From assembly GCA_029168955.1 (NCBI GenBank), contig JAPDOI010000365.1:620001-684000 (forward strand): DNA of 64,000 nt, given 5' to 3'. Position numbers and translations under genes: made by a program. The notes under the pieces were generated by a model that did no database searches, was not told the origin of the DNA, and was given only the letters and a program-made list of their open reading frames with translations. The DNA is from Aplectana chamaeleonis (lineage: Eukaryota; Nematoda; Chromadorea; Rhabditida; Cosmocercidae). This document shows positions 55,201 to 64,000 of this stretch, piece after piece (position 1 is the first letter of the stretch; the number at the start of each line of letters is the position of its first letter).

Positions 55201-58200
55201 GTCTGATAATGGTATCAGACATCTAAATTTTCATTTTTCTGCTGATAATCCGCGGCATTTGCCGCTATCGCAAAAGTATGAATGAGGTGTTAGGGGTTGA
55301 GCAGAGTGCCAACAGGGCGCGGCGCGGCCTGGTGATGGAGAGCTGTATTGATAGATCGCCGCGATCTATCAATACGGATCTCCATCATCAGGCCGCGCCG
55401 CGCCCTGTTGGCACTCTGCTCGACCCCTTAGCGCTGATTGATATCCAGCCGTTCAACAACTGATATGCATTAACATGTTAGCGCTGGCGGTATTTTCACG
55501 CTTTGCGCTGACTGATATCAAACCGTTCAGCAAATTCACCCTTTGCGCGGATAAGCTTTGATGACGGCGCTAAATGTGAATTTGATGCCTATTGATAACA
55601 GAGCGTGATAAAGGCCGCTTTCCCCGAAGCATCAAGTCTCGAATTGGCAGAGGAGGGTAATTTTCGGTTTTTTCACCGTTCAGAAATTATAGGCTCACCT
55701 CTGCTAAAACAAATTTTCATTGAACAAAACCTGAACAACCAATAAAGTCTAGTGTGATATAGGTCCACCACCGTTAGCAAAGACCTCAAAAATTCTCTTA
55801 GGCATAGAAAGGATCAAATTTGATATGACATTCTTATCAAGGTTGGTCCAGGCTTCGAGAACAGCAGCTTTAAGCTCATCTACAGCGCCATACTGCTTGT
55901 TTCTGGCATAAACCTGGCCCACAATTATGCCCCAGATATTCTCTAAGGGGTTGCAATCAGGCTGCATGCAGGCCATTCCATCAACCGAATTCGCTGCTGC
56001 TCCAACCAGGATTTTGTAGACCTCGACACATGTACTGCAGCGTTACCCTGTTGGAAAGTGAAACGCTGACGTCGTATTCCAGAAAAGAACGGCAGTAGAT
56101 GTGCCCTCAGAGTTTCCTGGTATTCCTCCGGGTACATCCGACTGGAAGTGAAGGCCATCCCCAAAACACCTTCGCTGCAAAATGCTCCCCAACACATCAG
56201 CGAGCCGCCACCGAAATTCCTGCTTCTAAAGATCAACGGATCCTTGCGGAGATCCCTCCAGTAATACCTAGCCCCATCAGGACCATCAAGATCACATTTT
56301 TTCTCGTCGGAGAAAATAAGATGAACCATTTTGAGCTCATTTTTCAAGTTTTCTTGGCTTACGGGAGATCGCTTTACCTTTGTCCAGTCGGTTGCCATGT
56401 TCTTTCTTACAAATTCCAGTCGAGCTTCCTTATAGTTGGCGGACATTGACGGAGCCTTCTTCATAACTTGGCGTAGGATGTTTTCATTGCCGTTTAAGGT
56501 GTTCCAGACAGTTGTTTTAGAGACATCAAGTGATAATTCAAACTTGACTTGATTCAGCAACAGCGTGCTGTTGGAACATAGGCGACTGATCCTTCGAGAA
56601 TCTTGACTGGTGACCTTCTTAGGGCGTCCGATGAACTTCGTTTCTCCATAAGAAGCCGGATCTCTAAGAAACTGCCCAACACAGTGTTGGCGAACGTCCG
56701 ATTTAGGCCGCTATTCTTTGCTGACTCAGCCCAACAGAGGCGAGGGCACGAATCTGGGCTTGTTCAGAAGTAGTAAGAGCAGCACCACGTCCCATTCTAG
56801 CAACAACGATGTACGATGTACTTACGTCCATGATATGTAATGGACTAGTAACGAGAAATTTTCGAAGTAGGAAATTTGAATTTTTACAGGGTGAGCCTAT
56901 TTTTTTTGAACGGGGAAAAATCCCGAAAATTTATCTTAAAATTGTTCAAAATCGTGGAGTATTCATAAGATTGAGTATTCACAAGTTTTTTGCACTGCTG
57001 AATTCAATACAGAACAGTATGGATCGCCAAACTGTGGAGCGTTTTGAAAACCTCGGTTTCAAAGGGTGAGCCTATCATTTCTGAACGCACTGTATACAGT
57101 CGGCACGGAACGCACTGATAGTTTGCGCTCCTTATTAGGCGTTGGCGCAAACTCGGTGTGCACATGCTATAACATACGCCACGCATCATAAGGATTGCAA
57201 AGTATCAGCGCGATCTGTGCCGACTGAAAGTATGATTCCTTCCACCAAAAGTTTTTGAAGTGAACGCCTTTGTGACACTACGATTAAATGCAAGCGGTCG
57301 CGTCGCGGCCATTACTGACCGATAGCGCCAGGACACTGAGCTATTTGTCAGCGGTAACTGCAATGCGACCGATCACACTGACATTGGAATGTGGGAGCGC
57401 AAGAACGTTCACGTTAAAATATGTTCTGGATCAGAAACTATTGATGTTCCTCTCTAATATGCTCGTTGAGTTAAGATCTTTGACTTGTAGTCGGCTTTCA
57501 ACTTTTGTGGAATTGTTCATAAATAAAGGACAACTTCCGAGCCTAGTTTCAACAGAAAGCACATAGAATTGTGTTCGGAGACTTGTACAACAGTTCCGAA
57601 GAGCAAATTCAGAATGAGCGTTTTAGAATGTTTTCAGCATTGCAAGTTTGTCAGAATCGTCACTGCGACGTCTTTTAACAAGTCACTGCGACGTCTTTTA
57701 AGAAGTCTCAAATCCCTAACATGATGATGCTGATTTCAGACTTTGTTTTGCGGAAATTACTTGAAGAGGGTAAATATCTGTCATCATTTGAAGCACTTTG
57801 ATTAGGTTGCTTTTTCCCAGCCAAAAAATGTAATTGCGAAAACAATATGTTTGGAAGGAAACTTTTTTCGTTTTGTTTCCCAGGAATTCTTCGGTTTTGA
57901 AACCGAAAAATTTTCGTCTTTCGGTTTTTTCGTTCTCAAAGGTTTCCTCACCAGGGATGTGCGGAATTTTCTGTTTTCTGCCCATTTTTGGCCACTTTTT
58001 TCTGTTTTCTGTAAAAATGGGCAAAAATCGGACAGAAAACAGAAAAAAACGTGTACCGCGCTTTGCAGCAGGATTGTCCTAGAAAAAAAATGGCCGGATT
58101 TATCGAAGCTAAGCCAATAGGGTGAGGATGTACTTCACCCAGGCTCTCTGCAGTCGTACCACGCTAAACACTTTTATCTCGCTGTAGTGGTTATTCATTA

Positions 58201-61200
58201 GGGCACGTGTGGCGTGGTGGGAGGAAACGGTGCTGTTCGCTGTACACGGTCGGGTTCGATCCTCGCCGAGGTGAACCAAACCAACCAACCCTCCGGGATC
58301 CTTCAATTGGTAACAGATTCATGTAGGGAGATGAAAGCGCTCACTTCGAAGTCGGCTGTGGCCCCCGCAACCCGCTTAACAGGCACGAAACCCATTCTTC
58401 TGAGAAAATGTGCCGCGTCAGTGCCGGCAAAGTACCGCGATCCTCGACTGGGCCGCGATAGTTCCGCGATAGTGCAGCAGCGGCTCCGTGATCAGACGAT
58501 TCTGCTGCCGTGCCTAGAGCCTCGACCTCGACGCGATAGTGCCGCAGCAGCTCCGCGTTAGGACCGCGCCGGCTCGGCGAGGATGCAGCAGCGAACCCGC
58601 GTGGAGTGCGATGCACTGTTTTGTGTGGTGAAACGAAATTGTCGCCGGTTCAATATACCAAAGTTTGAGGTACATTCCGTATTCCCTTAAGCGCAAAAGC
58701 GACGATAACCTCTGTCCTTATCAGACAAAGGACGTAACGACCGCAGGTGCAAATTTTTGTTCTTACAATTAGATCCCCTCTAGTTGTCTAATAATTCTTG
58801 AATAACTCAATATCAGACACTCCCGAAGCAGCTGCGGCGCTATGGCGGAGCCGAAGCGGTACTGTAGGGCTCCCGCTCCGGCTCTGCGGGAGCCCCGCTC
58901 CGGCTCCACGACAGTGCCCCTTCGGTGCCTGTACGCGCCAAAACAGCACTATCGCGGAGCCACATCAGCAATTTCTCTCAGAGTCAAGCTTCTACGAGTA
59001 CACCGTCGAATGCGCTGATCATCCCAATAGGGATTCAGGAAGCCGATTCTTTATCTTTATCTTATAGTGGATACTCTTACCCAGAGGTTTATCGTTGACG
59101 AATCCCTCAGATGTAACGCAAAGCAGTCAAGTGAAAGGAAAACTGCAATGTGACTCTATGCTTGTAAGAATAATAAGCCATTAATACTACTTAACGCCCA
59201 CTATTCATACCCGCTCCCCAGCCTACCCGCTTCGGTGGAGCGGGGTAATGTTGGCCCCAACTGAGCCTTGTACGCCAAACTCTTAATACGTGTTTTAATT
59301 CACTGCAGCGCAGATCGCACAGAATTCAGTTAAAGACAGCGTACACGCTCGCAAACGTATTTGAGACTACTACGGAAATAGAATCGTATGGCTCAGAACA
59401 CAACGCCTATGCTTTTTGAAGCGTCAAACACAACCCACAATGCCGTTACAGGTGTAGCAAGTTTGGCCCTGCCCCGTATTTTCACGCCCCTGTATTTGCC
59501 CTGTTCCTCCCAACGCAGGGTTGCTGTGTCATCTTGGTCGTCAGTGACGTGTGTGGTTCACTTATTAGGCAATCCACCAACAGCACCGACGGTGAAGATT
59601 GCCCAGCAACCTTGCGTCGGTGGAACTCTGAGAAAATTTGCATTGACCGTGGCGGGACGGCACCGCAACCCGAGCCCGTGCCGCGACGCTGTAGCAACGG
59701 CTTCGGAATTTCGGAAGCTTCCTTCTTGTCCGCAACAGTACAGCAACGGCACCGCAATCATGAATGGTACCGCGGTAGCGAAGCGTGGGCCTCGCCACAG
59801 TTTCGCGCCGGCTTCGACATATCACCGCGACACCACCGCTACAGTGGCAGACATGAAAAAAATGGTAAAGCGAATGATCACGTCCTGATCTGTTTATCAC
59901 ATGCACAGCAGGTATAAAAGGTGCCTCATTTCACTCAAGTCCTCCCTCATTCGGCATTCTAGTGCCGGCCCTGGAAGGTGACTTGGAGTCCTTCCCCGGG
60001 GACCAGCATGTTTTTGACCGCTGGGGGTAGGGGATCCCACGGCTGGGGTTTTCGCGGCGGTCCGCAGTTAGGGTGATTCCTCACCGCAGACCTCGGCGAA
60101 GGTTAAGCCCTTGTCCGAACTAGGCGGGGCTTTCTCTGGGGGGGCAGCCAGATTCAGGCACCGTCGCTCCCCGAATAAGGCACCGTCGAGATAGGGCTGA
60201 GGTAATGCCAGAACGGGTTTGGGAGCCGTCGCATCCTGGTTGAGACACCGACGCGGGGTTGATGCAATGGCATAGCTGGTGGAGGGACTCTGGATAGACA
60301 CTACCCTGCAGGCACCGATTAGGAGCCTTCAAGGCACGGTTGGTCTGCCGCCGGTGCAAATTTTCTCAGAGACGAGGGCAAATACAGGGGGTGTGAAAAT
60401 ACAGGCGGGCCAAACTTGCTACTCCTGTAACGGCATTGTATGTCGTTTTTGACGCTTCAAAATGCATAGGCGTTGTGTTCTGAGCCATACGATTCTATTT
60501 CCGTAGTAATCTCGAATATGTTTACGAGCGTGTATGCTGCCTTTAAGATGAAACGCCAAGAAACTAATCGTGAGCCTATGAGGCAGATGATAATTCTGCC
60601 ACGGAGGTACGAGAGGCTCAACGGTGGAGCGAACGGTGTGTCAGGTCATTTATACTACGACGGCACAGGCGGGCGGTACGGGCGTGACTTTCAGCCTCTG
60701 AGGAGTAGTACAGTGTTCAAACCAGCAAATATCCCACAATAAGCGTTAAAATATGTACACTCAGGAACGGAAAGCTCGCCCGATTGCAATACGTACTCCT
60801 TGCACAGACATATGTATTGAGCTTCTAATAGAATAATCGAGCTCTTATTGCCTGGTAAAAGGACGGTTTGATGAATATTTGTCATCTCAACGCACTCATA
60901 TTGTGCAATTCTTGAGCGTCCATACTTGTTGCTCTGGCCAACTGTGAGGTTTTGAAAATTCAATGAAAGAAGCATAGATCACACAAAAAATGTATTAAAA
61001 AAGTTAAATGTTTTGAAAACTTTCGTTTAGTGTACGCTGAACACCCTTTATTGATTTTTGAAAATTTTCCGTTTTCTGTTTTCTGCCCATTTTTGGAGAT
61101 TTTTTTCTGTTTTATGTTTTCTGTCAAACTAGATTTTCTGTTTTCTGTTTCCAAAAATATTTTTTCCGCACATCCCTGTTCCGCACATGCCTGAGTGGTG

Positions 61201-62191
61201 CCCACATTGACTAGAAATCTAACTATAAGTGGCATTTATGAGAAGTGCAGTAGATTAAAAACGAAAGGAACTTTAAAAATCGATATTTTTCCAGATCGAG
61301 AAGATTCGTGAATCGCGACCAGGCTCGTTGAAATCAGGCAGGAGCGGAAGGCGCCCTCAATTCCCGGATATCGAGAAGGAGTTGTTCTCGTCATACTGTC
61401 AACGCCTAGAAAGTGGAAGCAAAGTGGGAAATCGATGGTTACGAGACAGGGCACGTGAGTTAGCCGGAGATGTCCATGTGGCTTGTCAGTTCTCAGAGAG
61501 ATGGCTAAGCAACTTCAAAAAACGTTTCCGCATAAACCTCCAACGAGAAAGTGAGTCATCGACTGACTCGAACTCTGTCCATTCTACTTCCAGCGAGAAA
61601 CAAATCCATTCGGACACAGAAACTGACTCGTTTCACGACCTCGGAGAGCAGGAAGATGGCATACGCAATGATGTTGTAGCCGAGATTGTCAACCAACCAG
61701 GTCAGCTTCCAATCCAAGCCTTTTACGAGAAGTTTCCATGGCTCTGTAAAAAAGGCATCCAGGTTGAAGCAGGTAGACGGGGACGAAAGGTGCAGTTTCC
61801 AGATGTTGAAAGGGTGCTGTACGAGCGTCTTATCGAGAGACAAAAAAGTGGTGAGCGTGTTTCAAATCGTTGGTTGCAGGACCAAGCAAGAGATCTAGCT
61901 GCCGAACTATGTCCAGGCATTCTCGAAGAAGCTGTCAAGTCGTCGCGATGCCTCTTTTCCGAGCACTGGCTTCACAACTTTAAAAAACGCTACGGAATCA
62001 GTCTCAAGTACAAATCCACATCAATAGAACAGATTCCTCCCGACAGCATTACTATCATGGAGAACTCGCCCCCCTCTGTGGCAAGTGTTGACGTCAACCT
62101 CACCGTACTTCACCTACAAGCATGGCTTTTGAGTCAAGGCTATCCATCACCACTTTGGCTCCCGGGTAATTCCTCAGACGGCACCCATTGA
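51797..62191 (+). CDS. BrkDBD + tandem CENP-B-type HTH DNA-binding protein, whole gene span
   Basis: Predicted nuclear transcription regulator of 463 residues from two exons (51797-52291 and 61295-62191) joined in phase 0. The order is: N-terminal segment with PLDLS (residues 69-73), the core of CtBP corepressor-binding motifs; a Brinker/POGK-like DNA-binding domain (about 124-190) spanning the splice junction; a CENP-B/Tc5-type HTH (about 190-250); an acidic/serine linker; a second HTH of the same kind (about 325-400); and a short tail. Human POGK has a similar BrkDBD-HTH order followed by a DDE domain, but here a stop comes directly after the second HTH tail. It is therefore best read as a domesticated pogo/CENP-B-type regulator. 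Additional 5' exons are possible. The intron holds at least four transposon families. Confidence 0.85.
53423..53445. repeat. Solo left end of an M1 MITE
   Basis: TTAAAGGCAGTGTTCACGAT matches the M1 left terminus exactly. No right end was found before the next element at 53622. Confidence 0.65.
53715..54284 (-). pseudogene. CR1-like RT C-terminal fragment
   Basis: The minus frame (54284 to 53928) reads KAYRTYVRPIVESGVTVLNP and LERVQNNYTRKLLIRTEGF, aligning with the C-terminal part of C2 (RAYKTYIRPIVESGTSVFAP, LEKVQNSFTRKLLIRIGGF). The 3' end on this strand carries AAATGAAATGAAATG near 53730, a likely tail. 5'-truncated; captured within element E. Confidence 0.85.
54490..54700 (-). promoter_or_regulatory. 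TATA/initiator/hairpin cassette E
   Basis: Minus strand: TATAAAA starts at 54700, TCATTC with A at 54667 (33 bp). Stems in order: CGGCAT-TCTG-ATGCCG, GAGTGAC-TTCGG-GTCACTC inside GGCC/GGCC, CCAGCA..TGCTGG and GGATAC-GGTGG-GTATCC. It then shares GGTCCGCAGA and CTCCTCACCGCAGACCTCGG with cassette F. Confidence 0.65.
55100..55290. repeat. Palindrome, ~80-bp arms
   Basis: ACACCTCATTCATACTTTTG at the left is mirrored by CAAAAGTATGAATGAGGTGT at the right. The arms continue through GCGATAGCGGCAAATGCCGC and CAGATGTCTGATAC, around a ~35-bp loop. It can form a long hairpin. Confidence 0.9.
55291..55430. repeat. Near-perfect GC-rich palindrome, ~68-bp arms
   Basis: GAGCAGAGTGCCAACAGGGC at the left pairs with GCCCTGTTGGCACTCTGCTC at the right. 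The arms meet at GATAGATCGC/GCGATCTATC with essentially no loop. It directly abuts the preceding palindrome. Confidence 0.92.
55665..57095 (-). mobile_element. Tc1-like DNA transposon
   Basis: Inverted ends: CGTTCAGAAATTATAGGCTC at the left (about 55680) and GAGCCTATCATTTCTGAACG followed by CACTG-TA at the right (57068-57094). A third partial terminal copy is near 56889. It encloses a broken transposase. Confidence 0.8.
55749..56795 (-). pseudogene. Tc1-like DDE transposase, broken
   Basis: It begins with MGRGAALTTSEQAQIRALAS at 56795 (paired-like N-terminus), with stops in the second HTH region, then a 205-codon block (56560-55943). IFSDEKKCDLDGPDG holds the first catalytic D. The second motif reads FQQGNAAVHVSR where the family has QQDNA, so the second catalytic D is now G. 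A one-base deletion near 55957 shifts the frame before PDCNPLENIWG, which carries the third D and lies in the next frame down to a stop at 55749. It is inactive by at least three lesions. It lies in the intron of the BrkDBD gene, antisense. Confidence 0.9.
57097..57226. mobile_element. Small MITE with CAGTCGGCAC termini
   Basis: CAGTCGGCAC and GTGCCGACTG form 10-bp perfect inverted termini of a 130-bp element next to the right end of the Tc1-like transposon. The left flank is TA; the right flank is not TA. GCAAAGTATCAGCGCGAT recurs near 16.58 kb in a related remnant. Confidence 0.65.
57227..59329. other. Intron sequence with SINE-like and GC-rich repeats
   Basis: No coding region is recognised. 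It contains a CAGGGATGTGCGGAA repeat (57953-58060) with a partner near 61170, a tRNA-like SINE (58200-58320), and GC-rich GCAGCTCCGCG/GCGGAGCCG segments (58430-58970). Confidence 0.5.
58200..58320 (+). ncRNA. Possible tRNA-derived SINE
   Basis: TGGCGTGGTGG (about 58209) resembles a Pol III A box and GGTTCGATCC (about 58252) matches a B box at tRNA-like spacing. Cloverleaf pairing is not evident, so it is a tRNA-like repeat and not a functional tRNA. Confidence 0.4.
59330..60545. mobile_element. TTAA-flanked element with ~170-bp terminal repeats (family M3, element F)
   Basis: TTAA at 59330-59333 and 60542-60545. The inverted arms extend about 170 bp: GAATCGTATGGCTCAGAACA and complement, CAACGCCTATG and complement, then diverged matches such as GGCCCTGCCCCGTATTTTCA. 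The interior is GC-rich and includes a TATA cassette. There is no transposase. Confidence 0.88.
59913..60120 (+). promoter_or_regulatory. TATA/initiator/hairpin cassette F
   Basis: TATAAAA 59913-59919. TCATTCGGCATT begins at 59947 (36 bp T to A; TCACTC at 59931 is an alternative). Stems CGGCAT-TCTA-GTGCCG, AAGG(T)GAC-TTGGA-GTCCTT and CCAGC...GCTGG follow. It aligns with cassette E to CTCCTCACCGCAGACCTCGG-like sequence (complement orientation there). Confidence 0.65.
61040..61180. repeat. TTTTCTGTTTTCTGCCC repeat ending CCGCACATCCCTG
   Basis: TTTCCGTTTTCTGTTTTCTG and CCGCACATCCCTG mirror the 57953-58060 segment (CAGGGATGTGCGGAA, TTTTCTGTTTTCTGCCC). Similar termini occur near 34320. These are probably ends of hAT-like MITEs. 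Confidence 0.5.
61295..62191 (+). CDS. Exon 2: end of BrkDBD and two CENP-B-type HTH blocks
   Basis: Acceptor ATTTTTCCAG|ATCGAG at 61294/61295, phase 0. The peptide continues IEKIRESRPGSLKSGRSGRR, the expected C-terminal part of BrkDBD. Two homologous blocks follow: PQFPDIEKELFSSYCQRLES..NRWLRDRAREL..FSERWLSNFKKRF and VQFPDVERVLYERLIERQKS..NRWLQDQARDL..FSEHWLHNFKKRY. They align through the same NRWL, RA/QAR, W and NFKKR landmarks, so they arose by duplication. TGA at 62189-62191. AATAAA signals follow at 62315 and 62399. Confidence 0.92.
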   Translation: MEKIRESRPGSLKSGRSGRRPQFPDIEKELFSSYCQRLESGSKVGNRWLRDRARELAGDVHVACQFSERWLSNFKKRFRINLQRESESSTDSNSVHSTSSEKQIHSDTETDSFHDLGEQEDGIRNDVVAEIVNQPGQLPIQAFYEKFPWLCKKGIQVEAGRRGRKVQFPDVERVLYERLIERQKSGERVSNRWLQDQARDLAAELCPGILEEAVKSSRCLFSEHWLHNFKKRYGISLKYKSTSIEQIPPDSITIMENSPPSVASVDVNLTVLHLQAWLLSQGYPSPLWLPGNSSDGTH

Positions 62192-62314
62192 AGATACTCA
62201 AATCGTTCCAATATCCGGGTTCCTATTAGGACTGTAATAATTCACTTCGAAACCATTCCACTGGTGATTTTATACCTGTGATTTTCTGTGCAACTTTACC
62301 TGTGATAACCTTGC

Positions 62315-62404
62315 AATAAATCTGCAATATTTTAGTTCGGTATTGTCGCATTGTAGTATTTATCCTATAAATGTATCGATCGTAATATTTGCAATTTCAA
62401 TAAA
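62315..62404 (+). terminator. Polyadenylation signals
   Basis: AATAAA at 62315-62320 and again at 62399-62404, 124 and 208 bp after the stop codon. Confidence 0.55.
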
Positions 62405-64000
62405 CTTTGATAGAGAAAAGCTTCAACAATCCGAATGGTGAAACAAACAAATCCCTACTCACTCACAGGCGGTTTAGTGAAAGTTGCAGTACCAGAAAAA
62501 GTGAGTTTCTGGAACTATTTTTGAACGAAAAATCCTGATAGAGAGCTGACTACAACGACTCTGAATGGGGTTATAGGCGTTTTCGAAGCTTAACAAAGAC
62601 TATTTAAAAGTATATTTTGAATCTCAGTAATCTACCGCAATCTATCAAAAATAGATAAACGAACTTCAAAATCGTACCCAGTAACCCCCCCCCCCTCTCT
62701 TTTTGCGGCACATATATTTTAGCATTTCGGAAATCGTTGAAAGTCGCGTTTGGCTCTCGAAACTTTCGTACTATAGAAAGCTGTAAACATAATATGTTGA
62801 TGACTTTCGAAAATCGACAAATAAACCTCAGATTCGTGACCAGCACCTCATAAAACCACCATTAAGGAAACTTAGGTCAGATCTGGAACGTTTTCAGAAC
62901 CACCTGACTGCTATACGGTGAACGATCAACCAACGATGGAAGCAGCTTTTTTGCTCGTAACTCCGTTTAGAGCCATCGCAAAGCAGCTCAGATGGGGATA
63001 ATCGGGTTCTACGTCTGAAGATGATTCTAGAAAAGCACAACTCTTTAGGAACTGATACTTTCACTTAAATGCATCCCTTGTTGGCCTTGATACGTTTACA
63101 ACCGCCCATCCCTTCGTGATGCCAGTCTTGGTCATTTATGAGTTTTTTCTAGACAACCATACGGCGGCGGCGGGCGGCGGCCGCCGCCGTTTTTGTGCGG
63201 CGTCTGATTCAGGAACGTTTTACCGTGTTTAACGACTTCCCCGGTTTATTCTGTTTCTGTGACGCTTTCGAGGCAGCCGTGCGATTCTGCCAAAGAAGTT
63301 TGAAGAAATTTCGAAAAGTTTGAAATTTTTTCGAGAAATTGAACTGAATGGATGACGAGTCTTCAGAAACTCATAAACATTTTCAAAACGACGGCTTATG
63401 ATCAAAGAAATTTGTAAGTGATACAAAACATGCAGTATACCGTGTATAAAACATTTTGTCAGAAAACTGCGAGCTGGAAATAAAAATACTCTGGATGAAA
63501 ATTACAATACAGCACTGCAGAGCCCGATTGAAATCAATTTTCGGCTCAGACAGGCCTATGCTGATTGAAATGTTATAATGATGATTCAAATGATTTATAT
63601 GCACAACCACGAATACACCGAACAATTTTCTGGTTGAACGGGCATTTTTGAAAAAATTTCAAAAACTAGTGTTTTTTTTTTCGGAAATTCAATGTCTATT
63701 TAAAGACCCTAACAAATCTGCTTCTTTGTTTTGATTTATGATTTCTTTAGAGCTAGGTATGTGACACCACCAGTGAGTTATCTGGTCATTTTTGATAGCT
63801 GATTTCCAAATTATCATTTACTCAACATTGTTCCGCGAGACGTGACCAGTTTTTATGAGGTCCTCGAGTGTATAGCTCCTGTAAAAAAGATTTTACGAAG
63901 AAGTTAGCTATGAAAAAGTCCATGTGGGCATCAGTAAAAATAGCAGAATATAAGAAACACAAAAACGAGAAAATTTGTTTTTTTTTTCGAAATTTCCCAT
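62405..64000. other. Intergenic interval, downstream of the BrkDBD gene
   Basis: No gene is recognised. It includes copy 2 of a dispersed repeat (62640-63040) and a GGC/GCC hairpin at 63162-63195 (CGGCGGCGGGCGGCGGCCGC). The remainder is AT-rich. Confidence 0.6.

Larger units (their letters stand above)
53622..55652. mobile_element. ~2 kb composite palindrome-rich element (element E)
   Basis: CTCTGCCAATTCGAGACTTG (+ATGC) at 53622-53645 and its perfect complement at 55629-55652 bound a 2.03 kb segment. Inside are a CR1-like RT fragment, a TATA cassette and two large hairpins. Target duplication is not clear. There is no transposase. Confidence 0.75.

Noticed and set aside
56099..56449. Plus-strand open frame of 116 codons
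   Set aside because: It is the antisense shadow of the Tc1-like transposase.
58200..58320. Functional tRNA gene
   Set aside because: A and B boxes are present, but acceptor and anticodon stems do not pair, so a SINE is more likely.

Overview
This is a eukaryotic, almost certainly nematode, window. It is intron-rich and repeat-dense and holds two host genes embedded in transposons. The main host gene lies on the minus strand from about 42.6 kb down to 19.9 kb. It is an APC (adenomatous polyposis coli) homologue, called here as apr-1. Its armadillo-repeat exons can be followed exon by exon with GT-AG junctions and matching phases, through a serine/proline-rich C-terminal half to a stop at 19875-19877. 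The second gene, on the plus strand (51797-62191), encodes a predicted nuclear DNA-binding protein. It has a PLDLS (CtBP-type) motif, a Brinker/POGK-like DNA-binding domain split by a 9.0 kb intron, and two tandem CENP-B/Tc5-type helix-turn-helix blocks, but no transposase catalytic domain. Short consensus introns, AATAAA signals, Tc1-like and CR1-like elements and an APC gene of APR-1 type suggest a nematode, perhaps rhabditid or strongylid. The exact species cannot be read from the sequence.

Layout: 1-2.7 kb is a jockey/I-like non-LTR retrotransposon (family J) split by a TTAA-flanked MITE. 2.7-5.3 kb is intergenic with a TATA/hairpin cassette and a foldback. 5.3-8.9 kb is a decayed CR1-like retrotransposon with another TTAA MITE inside it. 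10.8-15.1 kb is an LTR retrotransposon (882-bp LTRs) with no visible polymerase, between two TA microsatellites. 15-19 kb is repeat-rich sequence. 19.9-42.6 kb is apr-1: its 6.9 kb intron holds a CR1-like element and two J-family copies, and its 9.5 kb and 3.5 kb introns hold foldbacks and MITEs. 42.65-44.5 kb is a 5'-truncated J copy beside the first recognised apr-1 exon. 44.9-51.6 kb is a MITE zone. 51.8-62.2 kb is the Brinker/CENP-B gene, whose intron carries a ~2 kb palindrome-rich element, a dead Tc1-like transposon, a tRNA-like SINE and a 1.2 kb TTAA element. 62.2-64 kb is intergenic.

The most unusual signal is a recurrent cassette of TATAAAA plus an initiator-like TCA(T/C)TC 30-36 bp downstream, followed by a run of short hairpins. 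It occurs six times, mostly inside unrelated small elements, on both strands. In three copies a homologous stem differs in sequence but keeps its base pairing. This suggests that small transposable elements here carry or share Pol II promoters that would transcribe structured RNAs.
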